In this document: positions 34,264 through 46,855 of the stretch, piece after piece
Layout: each line of letters begins with the position of its first letter
How positions within the stretch are numbered: position 1 is the stretch's first letter
Assembly: GCF_932294415.1 (NCBI RefSeq)
Contig: NC_065536.1
Location: 31,763,354-31,827,353 of the forward strand
From: Quercus robur
Taxonomy: Eukaryota > Streptophyta > Magnoliopsida > Fagales > Fagaceae
Reading direction: 5' to 3'
Length of the DNA stretch: 64,000 bases
Notes under the pieces: model-generated
The model's database searches: none
Seen by the model: the letters and a program-made list of their open reading frames with translations, nothing else
Told to the model about the DNA's origin: nothing
Made by a program: the position numbers and the translations under genes

Positions 34264-37200
34264 ATATACAAAATGACCATGCAACCATGTTAACAATAAG
34301 CTATTATGTCTCTCTTTTTTTAATTAACTCAATATTTTGTACTTAAAGGTGTCTCTTAATCTTTTATTCTTCATTTCTAGATGTTCTTTTTTCTCTCTGT
34401 ATCAAGTAGGTGTTTTTGAGTATCTGACCATTTCTCGGGTGTTGATTATTAACATGAGTGTTGTAACCGGTTTTTGTATTAATTTGATACATATATTCAT
34501 TTGTTTGAAAGAAAGACAGATGATATTGTTTTGGGTTTTATATAATATATCTTTACATAAAGTATGCAATGACTACATATGAAGGCTCCAAGAGGTTTAA
34601 AAAGCACTTTTTAATTTTTAGTTAATTAAATGGTATGATACTGCAAAAAAAAAAGTACCATTTTTGTTAATTAATACCTATGCGTGATTCCTTTTTTTGA
34701 TGAACTACCTATGTGTGATTCTTTAATGTGGAAGATGGGATTCTCTCATAATATGTCGGAAGCGTCCATTTCGAGGGCTACCTAAAAAACTATCATTAAA
34801 CCTCTTAAATATATTGTTAGTTAAAGTTTGATTAGTGTATTTTCTTAATGAAAATGGCCCCTATGCCATACAAGTTACCTTTAACTACTTAAATATTGTT
34901 TACTTAAACTTCAATTAACATATTATTAATGTAAAATGTCCAAATCAGAAACTTAAGATAAGAAATGTTTGTTTCCATGAAGGGAGTCCATTTAATACAT
35001 AAAATTCGTCATTACTTCTGAACTATATAGTAATAATTAGTTGAATTTCCTTAGTGTGGTTGTAGTTTTTCTAGACGGGTTGATGATGCATTTTGCTTTC
35101 TAATTGTTTGAACAATTCAAATGGACAAAAGGAAAAGGAAGGTTTTACAGCTATAAACAAAGCATGCAGTCCAAGATGTCAGTTGGCTAAACATGGGGGG
35201 CTTTCTTAAGTCATAAGTTTTTGAAATGGATGAGATTTATATTATATTTTGTCTATCTCCGAAAGTTAAATTTGTTGGGTTGGGACCATTTCACTACAGA
35301 ATAGGAACTAGCCACTCAAAGGTGCTGACCTATATTTCAACACAAATTCAATGAGAGAAGGGAGAGAGAGAGAGAGTGTGTAAAAAGAAAGATGGGGGGT
35401 CGTTTTCATTGCATTTGTGTTCCTTATAAATGCATATAAAAACACCATGTTTTTCAGTGCCACAGTTGAAATGGTTATGCGCAGGCACTCGTCGCTCTCA
35501 ACTTAAACAACACAAAATTACACACAAATTCATTTCAGAAACAGCAGTCTCTCACTTTTTCAGAATCAGAGGAGGGTGCAGTGTCAGCAATAGAGGACAC
35601 CGTACCATTTTTTTTACATTAATTTTGAGGGGAAAATAACAAGGACTCCAGTTGAAGGAAAAAAAACCATGTTATTGTTGAAAAATATTAGGACGAAGAC
35701 ACAGACACCGTGTGGGTTTTGCTTATGTTTTTTTCTCTTTCACAAAACTAACCAAAGCAAAAGCGAACACAAAGCGAAGTTGCATCAAAGTCTTACTATT
35801 TTCTGTTTTCTTTTTTTTGTTTTCACTCTTTTTGGGACCACTTGCATCTCTTTCCCCACCTTTTAATGCTGCCTTCCTTTTTTTGTCTTGTGGATAGCTA
35901 TCCATCATTCCATTGCACAAGGTTCTTTTTAAATTTTGTTCGGTTTCTATTTCTTTATCCAATGGTTGTAGAATTGTATCGTGGACGTGGATGCATCATA
36001 AGGCAACAAAATATTTTTTGAAAATTTAAACTCAACTTTATTTTGTCTCATTATGAATTTCTTTTATGCTAATTTCTTTTAGAGTAAATTATATCCATCT
36101 CCATTTAGATTAAGAAAAATGCTAGAAACCTTCTTTTATTTTCAAAAATAACACTTGTCCCTCAAAGATTTGTTGGGTATGGGTGTAAAGTTTCACATAA
36201 AATAGTAATAATAAATGTTGCTCGAGATTTGTTGGTTATAGATGTAAAGCTTCACCTAAAATAATAATGATAAAAATGAGTAATTAATATAAAATATTTA
36301 AGTTTAAATTTATAAGCTTAAGTTTTTTTTGGTTAAATGGTATTTCCATATATTATATTAACTACTTAATTAGAGTTTTCCCAATATGTTAACTCTTCAA
36401 CAAAGTGTTATCATACCTCATGTGTGAGTGTGACAAGGTATTTAAGGTTCCTTTCACAAATGGAGCAAAAATAGGTCTCTTTCACGATTAAAGTAAGTAG
36501 GGTTGACACTTGGATTGCTTGGATAGTGTATAAGGGGCTTATAAATGATAAGATGGCTGTTGAAAATAAGCTCATATGTAGGGCTCACACATAAAGGGGA
36601 GATTATTGGATATGTACGAGTGATTACAAATCACTTATTCAATGACTATATTAATTATGAATAAATTTGTAATTATTTTTATATTCTTGTACTATAAATT
36701 TGCTTGGATCATTTCAATACCTTTTCTTCATAATCAAGAGCGTGCAAAGGGCAACTATAAATTGCAGGAAAAAAAAAATCAATAAACACTAGGATCTTCA
36801 CCATTAAAGATGGCATAATGAAAATCAGAGACCATGCCTGATGAAGTAGGAATGAATCATTAATTGTTTGAATCTCCCCCTTTAATTTATGGCCGTACGT
36901 ACTGGGTACAAATTTCTTGCCATGTATGTTGCAAATCCTTTTTTCTTTCACTTCAAAGGTTTGTACAGTTGTAAGTATGCAAAGAATTCAGTGTGGTAAT
37001 TACCGATTAACACTGACAATATAGCTAACATAAATGTTTTGGTACAATGGATCGATAAAACTATAGAGAAAAGATGTTCCTTTTAGACTGAGATCCCTTC
37101 AAAAAAAGAAAAAGCAAAATGAGACTGAGATATTCTGCCAAAAAATTAAAAGTAAATGTAAAGAGAAAACCACAAACAGGACACATCCCAGATGAGGATT

Positions 37201-38234
37201 AACATTTTAGTTTACTTTTTTCACAGCCAAGAAAAGTTAAAAAGTACTCTCTGCTGTACATTTAATTAAAAATGAGTATATCTTGAAAAAACAAAGGTAG
37301 CCTAGCCTTACGAAAGTTAGGGAAAAAGTGGCTTTGTCTACACGTCCCAATCTTTCATTGAAAGCACAGAAATCTCTTCCACATGGAATGCGTGAATGGA
37401 AAAGGACTATACTACCCTTCAGGAAGGTAAAGATAAAATCTCACACAAATTAAATGAGTGGACAAAAGTATCCCTATCCTTACTGCCTTTCCTTCTCAAT
37501 TGAGTCAAACCCAATGATGCCTCTGGCCCTCTACACTCTACAAGAAACACAAGCAGTGTTTTTACTGTTCTATCTTTTTTCACTTTTTTAATTCTTGAAA
37601 ATTTCCCAACCATTGTTTTTTCCACCAATTCCCCTGTAATACATTGTTTTTCCTTACAATACACAGTACATGAAAGACACAACACACAATAATGCAACAG
37701 CAAGAGAACAACTCAATTTTGTTTTTCAGCCAAAGGTACCTATCGAATTTTTGCTGCAAATTTACAATCAGGTTCACCAAATTATAAAGAACTACTATAT
37801 ACTTATCGAAAAAAAAAAAAAAAAAAAAAAAAACTATATACCAATACATATAGTCAGTTTATTTTATAATTTAGTTTATTTTTGTTAATTATTTATGGGT
37901 CTTATTATATTTTTTGATACTATTTATGAATTTCATTATACTATTTTAACTAATTTTTATAATTTTTACATTAACCTACAGTATTTTCAATAAAAAAAAT
38001 TTCCATTTTAGTAAAATAAACCGATTCTTATCAGATCCTAAAAGTTGTTTGAGTGGTGGAGACGGTTACTAAAGGTGCCGAGGGCTGGTAGGATAGCTTT
38101 TTCCTTTTTTATTTATTTACGGAATTTTTCTTATTTATTTACTAAGGTATAGTCTATTCAAAGAACGAAATAAAAGACAAATTCTCTGGGTACATGTAAT
38201 CCCATTTACCTATTGTATACAAAAGTGAAATTAA
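34264..38234. other. Intergenic DNA, no gene recognised
   Basis: The first part is the IDD 3' untranslated region. Later come T-rich and A-rich runs (for example A at 37810-37832), a GA tract at 35366-35378 and small open frames near 35430-35962 without conserved features. The rest is unremarkable AT-rich DNA. Confidence 0.5.
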
Positions 38235-38566
38235 GGATGTGTTTGGATATTACTTATTTTGTTGAAAACTGAAAATTAAAAACACTATAGTAAAATAATT
38301 TTTAAATATATAAATAGTGTCATAAGACCTATTTTTAATGAAAATTTGTATTAAAAAAGAGGTTTGTGGGTCTCACAAACAGTGCATGAGACCCACTGGA
38401 AAGCACTGTTCACCACTTATTTTGTTGGTCAAGAGGTAGTAGGTCCCGTGCACAGTGCACGGGACCCACTGACAAACGTGATGAAGCGCTTCTCAGTATT
38501 TATAAAAATAAATAAATTAATAAATAAAAAAGCTGAAAACGCAGCCACTATCCAAACGCTTTTTAA
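38235..38566. mobile_element. MITE-like element
   Basis: About 330 bp with inverted ends: GGATGTGTTTGGATA on the left and TATCCAAACGCTTTTT on the right. The interior has self-complementary stretches such as GGTCCCGTGCACAGTGCACG. It shares the AAAACTGAAAA and CACTATAGTAAAATAATTTTT blocks with the repeat at 640-1385, so the family is present at least twice here. It has no coding capacity, and the target duplication is not clear. Confidence 0.6.
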
Positions 38567-38968
38567 GGATCAGAGGAGATAAGAATCTTTCTTGCGTTGT
38601 GGTGGCTGCTTTAAGAATTAGTTTTAAAAAATAGTAATTAAGAAATTTAAATTATACAAAATTTAACAAAAATAAAATTTGAATATATCAATATTATATA
38701 AATATATATATATAATTTTACAATTTTTTCTATTAATAAAATAAAAGGCCAAAAAGGGACTGATTAAAGATAAATGGAGAACTGAGATTGTTGAGATGAG
38801 AGTAATAAAGTGAGAAAGAATCTAAAATAATGATAAAGAAGAGAGAGAGAGAGAGAGATGATACTTGCTGTGACTACAAGCCAAGCCACCGAAAAGAGCA
38901 AAATTGTTGCAATTGTAATGTTGAAGATAGCAGAGTTGTCAGTGCCGCTGAGGAGAACTCGCAACTAT
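38567..38968. other. Non-coding DNA left of the solo LTR
   Basis: AT-rich with a GA tract near 38841-38858. On the minus strand 38860-38964 reads an open hydrophobic segment (IFNITIATILLFSVAWLVV) ending at a possible splice donor. No family was recognised and it is too short to call. Confidence 0.4.
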
Positions 38969-38973
38969 AGTAT

Positions 38974-39760
38974 TGTGGGGCCCAATAATTTACGGGTCAG
39001 GTCCACTTGCTCGTGGGAAGTCCAAAGGCCTAAGCCAAAGAAGACTACGGCCCAAGCTCAATAACATAAAGCCCAAATGGCCCGGAGATGTTGCCGAGGA
39101 CAGTTAGGTCCTCGGCAGACCCAAAATTCCACCGAGAAGAAGGGCAAAAGCGGTATAGGACCGGACTGGAAAGGAGACCTAAGATATCTCGGGAAAGCTG
39201 CCCTCATTACCCATCCCAGATTAGACTCTACATCCAGCAAAGCCGGATTCTTCGGCTTTATCAACCATCCCCAACAATTCTGGGATTAGACTGACGGGAC
39301 AAATATCAGTCTCGTAAAAGTTGACCCTACACGTGGGCGAAGGACAACAAGCGTAGGCTAGTATAAAAGAGAAAGTAAGTAATCTGGGTAAGGGGGAGAA
39401 GAATGGACAAAAAATCAGGGATTCCCATCCCACCTCGAGGAGAAAGACTCCATGGGTGAAAACCACTGAAAGATGTATGCATACCACAAAAATTACCGCC
39501 GGATAACCGGAGGAAGATCTTAATGATCCTCGGACTAAGTCCGAGGAGTCCAACCCCTCAGGATGTAATGCTATAGGGCCTAAATGTTCAAATCCAACTC
39601 TTATTCTCCACATGAATTTCTCTAAAAACAAGACCGGACCGTCGCCCCGTGATCAAAGGCAAGCCTTTCAAGCCCACTCTCTACAAATCATATTGTGAGG
39701 GATCTTTCATGTACGAGCCCAACATCATTATTGGGCCATCAAGAAAATCGTGTCCTTACA
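38974..39760 (+). mobile_element. Solo LTR with perfect target duplication
   Basis: A 787-bp LTR starting TGTGGGGCCCAATAA and ending CGTGTCCTTACA, flanked by the 5-bp direct repeat AGTAT at 38969-38973 and 39761-39765. It has a TATA-like GTATAAAAGAG near 39361. No internal region or second LTR is present, which is what recombination between the two LTRs of a full element leaves. Its ends (TGTGGGGCC and TTACA) match the LTR element at 57606-60769 in the opposite orientation, suggesting a related Ty3/gypsy-type family. Confidence 0.9.
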
Positions 39761-39765
39761 AGTAT

Positions 39766-40984
39766 ATTTATTGGTTTTTTTTATAAAAAAAAATTTGAAA
39801 TTAGAGATTATTTTCATGAAATGGGTTGAATGAATTATGAATCTGAATTATTAAAAAAAAAAAAAAAAAAAAAGGTCTTTTTGTTGAATATTTTGTGCAT
39901 TTGTTATTGTTTGGCCTAATATTATTGTTGTTTGAGATTTTCTTTTATGTTATTTGGGATCATTTTTAGAGATGCACTAAGGACACAATAATTTGTTACA
40001 ACATTTTCACAACAGTAGAGCTGTCAATCCCTCATAGGTCAAAATAAAATAATAAAATATTAGACTAGGACCCATCACAATTAAAAATAAGGGTGTTGTG
40101 AAAATATTATGAGATTTTGTTATGTCCATTGAAATTCTCTAATTTTCTAAGGGGTTGAACCATTCTCAAGTTAGGGTGTTTAATTTTTTTTTTTTTTTTT
40201 TTAGGGCAAATGCATTTTAGTTTAAAAATAATATATGTAACTTTTTTTTTTTTGCAAGTATAACTTTTTTTTTTCTTGTTTTTTTTTTTTTTTTTTTTTT
40301 TTTTTTTCAAGTAAGGTGTTCATATAAAGCTGCCATTGCTTGGCTACACAAAAGAGGTCGCTTTGTTACATTATGAGCCACACAATTGATTTCTCTAAAT
40401 ACTTAGACAACTGCTAATTAGTAAAAGAACATAACAAACTCCTTGAGTCCGTAACGAGTGGCTTAATGGTACAACGAGGAATAATGATAATGGCTATATG
40501 TTTGGGGTCTTTCTATGGCTGTGACACGCATTGTGTTTTAATAAGTTAGCAGCTAGACTCGAGTTCTTTTTGGGTAGTCAAGTTTGGTACTCACACTAAT
40601 GAGTATGTAACTCATTGACCACTACTATTACGTTTTCTTCTAAGCAAAAAAATATAATAAGGAATATATTATTAAGCTATTATAAACAAGGTTAGACAAG
40701 TATATTTTGCAATGTTAAAATAATATGTTTGCCTATGCCTAAGTTAATATGTTCGGCATTACATCCTTGCATATAAATATTGTATGCAACATCGTATAAA
40801 TATGTATAAATATATAGGGAGAGTAAGATGTATACATACTTATTTTAGTTGCAAGCAATGCACGTTCCTCTCTTGGCCAAAACAAACCATGAGGCATGTG
40901 CAATATGCCAAGCTCCAACTCACGATAGTAAGTGTGAAGTGGCGACAACTATTAACCTTTAGGTTCCAGGATGTAGAGAAGAAG
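39766..40984. other. AT-rich intergenic DNA
   Basis: Contains an A run near 39854-39873 and several long T runs between 40182 and 40307. The open frame through the T runs is an artefact. No gene is seen. Confidence 0.5.
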
Positions 40985-41226
40985 TGTGTTTGGTTTAGAG
41001 GGAAATGGGAGGAGAACATGGTGGGGCTTCGCAATTTTTCCCCTAGGCTCACTAAAACTTAATATCCCCAAATTTGGGAGATAATGCGAAGGAAAATGAT
41101 GCAGAGAAAAACCATGTTTGGTTTAGAGGGGAAATGGAATGAGAAAATGGTGGGACTTGGCAATTTTTCCCCAGGCCACCAAAACTCAATCTCTCAAAAT
41201 TTGGGAGAAAATACAAAGGAAAAGAA
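40985..41226. repeat. Tandem duplication, two copies of about 128 bp
   Basis: Both copies begin GTTTGGTTTAGAGGG (40987 and 41115). They share ATGGTGGG, GCAATTTTTCCCC and AAATTTGGGAGA with scattered differences. Non-coding. Confidence 0.8.
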
Positions 41227-43590
41227 GGACTACTCATTGCTATTTCAGACAAAATTGCCCTAACATTGTTGAGGACTATTTTTTTGGCCCACATGGCATT
41301 ACTTCATTGGTAACACATGACACATTAACATATTATTGATTTTTTGGGAAAATCTCTTTAAAGCCCAAAATAAGCTCATATCTCATTCAACTACATGGAT
41401 TGGGCTCCATGGCCCGTGAGATCCTTACTTCAAGAGGCGAATTCATGGTCCAATTTCCTTTTCATCAATTGGGATCAAAACCCATGATATCATCAACATC
41501 AACATATGGATCGGGCTTAAGCAATGAATCAAAGCTCACGGCCCATATTACCTCTCTTACACTCATGGCAAGCAGCTTTTTCAACAAGAGCCCATATTTA
41601 CACAAAATGACAACAAAACCCGAGGTACGTCATCTCATCTTTGGCTTATGATCCAAGCTCATAAGTCTCTTTGGAGAAACTTTGGGAATCGTGGTTTGGA
41701 GGGCCAAGAGGTAAGTTCAGTAAAGCTCTAATGGTTTAAAGTTGATAAAAAAGACATGTTGCTTGGCGTGTCTTCTCCAACTCCCTGAACTTTGACAAGT
41801 CCGTGTATAGCGGGTAACATATGGTAAGCATCTCTTATCACATAGCACTTTAGATGATAAAATTCTCCATTGTTCTTTTCCTAAAAACTTAATATTCATC
41901 ATGTAACAAATACTCAATATCTCTTGCCATCTGACTGCTGAGAAAATAATTGTTCATTCAATTCCCAACTATTGCTATACAAATTTAGAAATTTCATTAT
42001 ATTATTCTACATAAACTACTTTACTTCTTTCAGCTAAAATCCAACTCAAACACATGGCCTCATCTGATTGGCTATCTTTAATCTCCAACTATATACAAAA
42101 TATTCATGATATCTCTAATACTCAGCTATTGTCTGCCATAATCAGACCATATATTTCTCTGCCAGCTGTCAGATCAGAGCATTAAATGATCTTCTTACTC
42201 ACCAAGATTAAGTCACAACACAATGAGACCTTAACTAGATCTCTAAAGTTTCATTAACTTTCAACCAATCCTTCTATTCCTTGCTAAAAATGTGTTGTAA
42301 TGGAACCTTGCACCAAAAACACAAACGCCCAAAAAAGGAAACATTTCCAGCTGAACCCCAGTAATGTATTCAGCACTTAACACTTAGCTAGAAGTGATAT
42401 CATCAGTCATTTAATACTGAAATCCCAGCAATCAGCTGCTATACCCAAAATAGCAAGATACTCTTGAAAGAGATCTTACCATTTTCAGCCAAATCCATCA
42501 AATAAATGCTGAATGTCCTCTCCAGCAGTCTGAAATCATCCAACTGACCTCATTTGCTTTTGCCCAAAGTAAACAGATGTCTTATGACAACTGTCTCAGG
42601 ATAGCTGTCACAACTTTTCCCTAATAGTTGGAGCAGCTTTTTCAAAACAGCTGTGACAGCTAACCTAACAGCATGAGCATTACTGATTTTTTCACATTTG
42701 GCTAAAACCAAAACCAACTAGAGTAACTACCTTTTTCTTGCCAAAATACCTTCCTTTTCTACTACTCTTTCCCCAGCAGCTCTTACCCAAAACAGTAAGA
42801 ACACCTTAAAGCTAAACATACCATTTTTGGCCAAATCTTAAGATAGATTTTCTGAAGATTCATTGCTAGTTAGGACAGATTTTGGCTGATATTCTTTGTT
42901 AAAATGCCCCCTTAAACTCAACTCTAAATGGGACCCTTCATCAACATCTCAAAGGGGGACATCAATGGAGAAGAAGAACTCCCTCATAAACTTCTCTCTC
43001 CCTCTAGTAATCTTCTTAAGCTCTTAATGAAGTTCTAAGTTTCGGAGTTTTTTAGTTTCTAAATTAGGAACTAAACTCTTCAGTCTTTAGCTCATAAATG
43101 TCATTCATAAGCCTTCATACAATTCCAGCAGAAAATTTCAGTAGCTTTGCAAAACACACTACAATACTATTACTCTTTTATACTCATTCTCTCACTTTCC
43201 ATATTCTGAAAATACATATATCTTGCTGTCCATATCTCTAAACATCTTTTTCTTCACTTCTCCTACACAATCTCATAAACACTTACTACACTATTACATA
43301 TAACACACCACAACTCTTCTAAGCTCCACTCTTATACCCTCTCACTCTGAAATTCTACTGTTTTGCTGCTCATAAACACATCTTTATACTCTTTTCTTAC
43401 AAAATCTTTCCTCTTGGAAAACAATCTTTATAACTTCTCCAGTAGTTATAATCTCATATTTTTACTATCCTTAACCTCCATAGCTCTCATACTTCCATAT
43501 ATCATACATATTACAAATACTACATCTCACAAAACATCTAAATCTTTTACCATCTCCACACTTCTCAAGAAATATCAAACACTCATACTG
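41227..43590. other. Non-coding repeat-like DNA
   Basis: C- and A-rich DNA of even texture, unlike the more AT-rich DNA around it, with no open frame of interest. Together with the tandem repeats to its right it may be part of a large LTR-type element. Ends with matching duplications could not be found. Confidence 0.35.
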
Positions 43591-43790
43591 AAGGCCCTTC
43601 TCATGGAAGGCATGAACTTTTATTACTAAAGTCATTCTCCTAGAAGTCACCAAGATCTCATATCAAAGCCCTTCTCATGGAAGGCACAAATCCACCTTAC
43701 ATAAAGTCATTCTCTTAGAAAGTACAAATACTCCATACAAAAGCCCTTCTCATGGAAGGCAACATCCATAACTTCTCAACAACTAAAAGA
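43591..43790. repeat. Three-copy 75-bp repeat built from short palindromes
   Basis: GCCCTTCTCATGGAAGGC recurs at about 43594, 43668 and 43743. GTCATTCTCYTAGAA lies between the copies. Each core can fold on itself (CCTTC/GAAGG and TTCT/AGAA stems). Confidence 0.8.
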
Positions 43791-43799
43791 ACATTGTCA

Positions 43800-44320
43800 A
43801 AAGGGAAACTCATTTAAGTGCATGGTAAGAGGAGCAAGCTTAACCAGCCTCTACATACAGTTGGGCATACTCTCTCTCCCTCTAGTTGCACCCATTTTTC
43901 CCCTTCAATCTAAAAGTTATCATGGCAAACTGCCTTTCTACCGTTGGAGTCATTCTGCTGGAATCCTATTAACTCACTGACGCTATACAGCTGGGCTACA
44001 AACCATACAAAGATAAGTGACTTTGCTTCCTTATCTTTAAATTTACATTATTGAGTATATGATTACTTCACATTTAAATACATATTACTTTATTCCAACT
44101 ACTATTACAACTATTAACCAAGGCTTAAACTCATTTAAATGCGTGATAAAAGGGGCAAGCTTAACTAGCCTCTACCATTGGCATTTTGCTAGAATCCTAT
44201 TAGCTCATTGATGTTGCACAGCTAGAGTTATAAACCATACAAAGATAAGTAACTTTGCTTCCATATCTTTAAATTTACATCATTGAGTACATGATTACTT
44301 TACCTCTAAATAAATACTAC
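43800..44320. repeat. Direct duplication of a roughly 150-300-bp unit
   Basis: The block beginning ACTCATTTAAGTGCATGGTA near 43808 is repeated near 44128. The block ACCATACAAAGATAAGTGAC, followed by TTGCTTCCTTATCTTTAAAT, at about 44004 is repeated near 44235. The second copy lacks the middle part of the first. Non-coding. Confidence 0.75.
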
Positions 44321-45628
44321 TTTATTTCAACTGTTATTTCAACTACTAATCAAAACTATCATATCAAATGCATATTATATATTTATTCGACCATTATCAT
44401 GATTCTTAGACTTTGACTTTAATGGTTTTGTAGGCTTAAAAATATGCCGGTAGCCATTGGACCACATGGTCCAATGTTGAGTTCCAGAGGCAACTCCTCA
44501 AAAAGAACCCGAGCCTAGTAAGGTCATCCCTCCAACGGACCACACGTGGCAGGGCAACCGAAAAAGGCCCCCGAACAAACATCAATGTTCATTTTTTGAA
44601 CGTTATCTTTTCCTGCCTTTTATGTCTTTTTATTTATTTATTTATTTAGTTTTTTAAGTTGCCTCATTTGTTTCTGTGAGAGACTGCACCTCTGACCCTT
44701 TTTTTTTTGTGTTGGGCCAAATCCACATGAATGGATGAAGTCATGTTATTGCCTCTCAAAATGGAGGTTCAACTGCTTATATTTTCCCCTTCAGATTAAG
44801 GGTTTTACAATAGAGTCATCACTTATTTGATTATTGGAAAAAATAAGAAAACTAAAATTAAAAATTTTCTCATTTTACTGATTTGAGAAGAAATGTATAT
44901 TGGTCATAGAAAATTACATGGCTTTGGTCTTAGATACAATCTAAGATAAAGAACATGGCTTTGTTTCCTAATTACAATCTAGAGATTGAAAATTACATGG
45001 ATAAGAATTGATCTATCAACCCTTACTCTAAGCTCAGAGATTATGTTACAAGGTGAAAAGGTGTTAGACACCCATCTTGCCCAATGAAACCGGTCTTTTA
45101 GACTATGGTGGCCAACATTCACGTCACATCATCCAACATGTTATTAATCAATTGCATGTTCATTGTTTGCTTGAATTTAAAGAGTGTGCATGTGATAAAC
45201 CCTAATTCAATTTTATTAATCCTTGCATTTGTATTGAAAATAAATTCTAATGAATGTGTGTGAATAGTGATATCCTAGATTCAAAGATTTGAGAGAATTA
45301 TGAAACAAACATGTTTTTCATATTTTTTATATGTGGATTTAAGATCAAAATTAGTGTTATGCATGAACATGTGATGAACAACCAAGAACATGTGAAGAAT
45401 GCATATGAACATTTAAAAACATTCAAACATATTCAAGGAATTTAAGTAAACACTAGCATGCTCTAATATTAATCTCATCATAATAATATATAAAAAAAAA
45501 TAAAAAATAAAAAATAAGTTAAGGAAATGACTTATATCTGCATGGAAAATCCACATGGTGGAGGAGGAGACTCTTTGTGGAGGTTCTAAAGGTAGAGTAG
45601 AAAAGAAGAATTAGGAAAGGGAGAGTGA
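44321..45628. other. Non-coding DNA left of the Tourist-like element
   Basis: Contains phrases often seen in plant retroelement LTRs (GTGTTGGGCCAAATCC near 44709, CCAATGAAACCGGTCTTTTA near 45082) but no confirmed ends. No gene is recognised. Confidence 0.4.
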
Positions 45629-46855
45629 GGGGCTGTTTGGTTTTAAAAAAACCATCACTCATCACTCAATTTTCATTACTCATCACTTAAAATACCCCAA
45701 CTTCCTAAACCATGGACGTTTGGCACACTATTTTCAACTTCTCATAACTAAAAAAATTGTACTTTTTGTGGGACCCATTTCCTGAGCACCATGTCAAGCT
45801 CACGATTACCATAACCGCATGTATCCTCTCTCTCCCCATAAATCCCCTTTTCTCCTTTTATTTTTTTCTTTTTTCCATCACTTTCCCTTAATACCCAGAC
45901 CCACAATACAAACCCCTCTCCGCCCCTCCATTCTCTTCCTCTTACTGAGTCCAAATAGCGTCAATCTCCACCTCATCGAGTCCAAACAGCGCCGATCTCC
46001 AGCAAAGGAAATCCGCCCAGCAGCGATCTCCACTTCACCCAACGCCAATCTCCACTGGCACCCAGCTTGCAAGATCACCTCCAACGGGCAGCAGCGGCGC
46101 CGACCTCCTCCATTATGACCCAACAGTGCCGATCAAGAATACAGGAAAGGACATGCAAGACCGATTCCACCCCTCTTCTTTGCCCCTTACCTCTCTTTCA
46201 TTTCTTACTTCTGGGTTTTGTTTGTGTTTGGAGAAGAAATTTTTAGATTTATTGTGTGGATGAACATGTTTGTAGGTTTGTGTTTGTGTGTTAGTGTGTA
46301 TGATCGATATCATGTGCTTATGGGTTTGAGAAATCGGTACCCATGTGTGTTTTTTTTTTTTTTTTTGTTAAATAAAGTTACCCATGTTTTTTTGTGAAGA
46401 AGAAAAGAAAGAAAAAAAATGAACAAGAAGAAAAAAAATGGTTGTTGGAGTGAGTCTGTGAAGAAGAAATAAAGAAAGAAAAAGAAAGAAGAAGAAAACA
46501 TGAAATCCAAAAAAACCGTTGAGTGAGTCAGTGAAGAAGAAAGGAGAGAAAAGGTAAAGAGGGGAAAAAATAAATAAATAAAAGTAAGGACGTGACTTCT
46601 CTAATCGTGGGTCCCATGTATGTGTGTTTATTTACCAAAATGCCATGGAAACTCAGTTTTGATAACTTGAAAATACCTAAAATATGTTTTCAGTTTACAT
46701 AACACATCACTTAAAAATCAGAGAATTGAGTGATGGAAACATAAACTAAGAACAAATCCAAACAAACTACTCAGTTGTGAGACCCACCAGTTTTGAGTTA
46801 TGTGTGATGAAAACAGAGTAATGGGTGATGGAAAATAAAAAATCCAAACAACCCC
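45629..46855. mobile_element. Long Tourist-like (PIF/Harbinger) non-autonomous element
   Basis: 1,227 bp with inverted ends GGGGCTGTTTGGTTTT and AATCCAAACAACCCC. Complementary sequence continues inwards: CATCACTCATCACTC on the left, GAGTAATGGGTGATG on the right. The flanking trinucleotides are TGA and TAA, consistent with a TAA target duplication with one changed base. The centre (about 45780-46320) is C-rich and unlike the AT-rich ends, so it may be acquired DNA. No transposase is present. Confidence 0.65.

Noticed and set aside
35430..35962. Cluster of short frames on both strands
   Set aside because: Low-complexity, overlapping each other in different frames and strands; none shows conserved features.
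43363..43629. 88-codon frame
   Set aside because: Ser/Leu/Thr-rich from C- and T-rich repeat DNA, overlapping the 75-bp repeats; no homology recognised.
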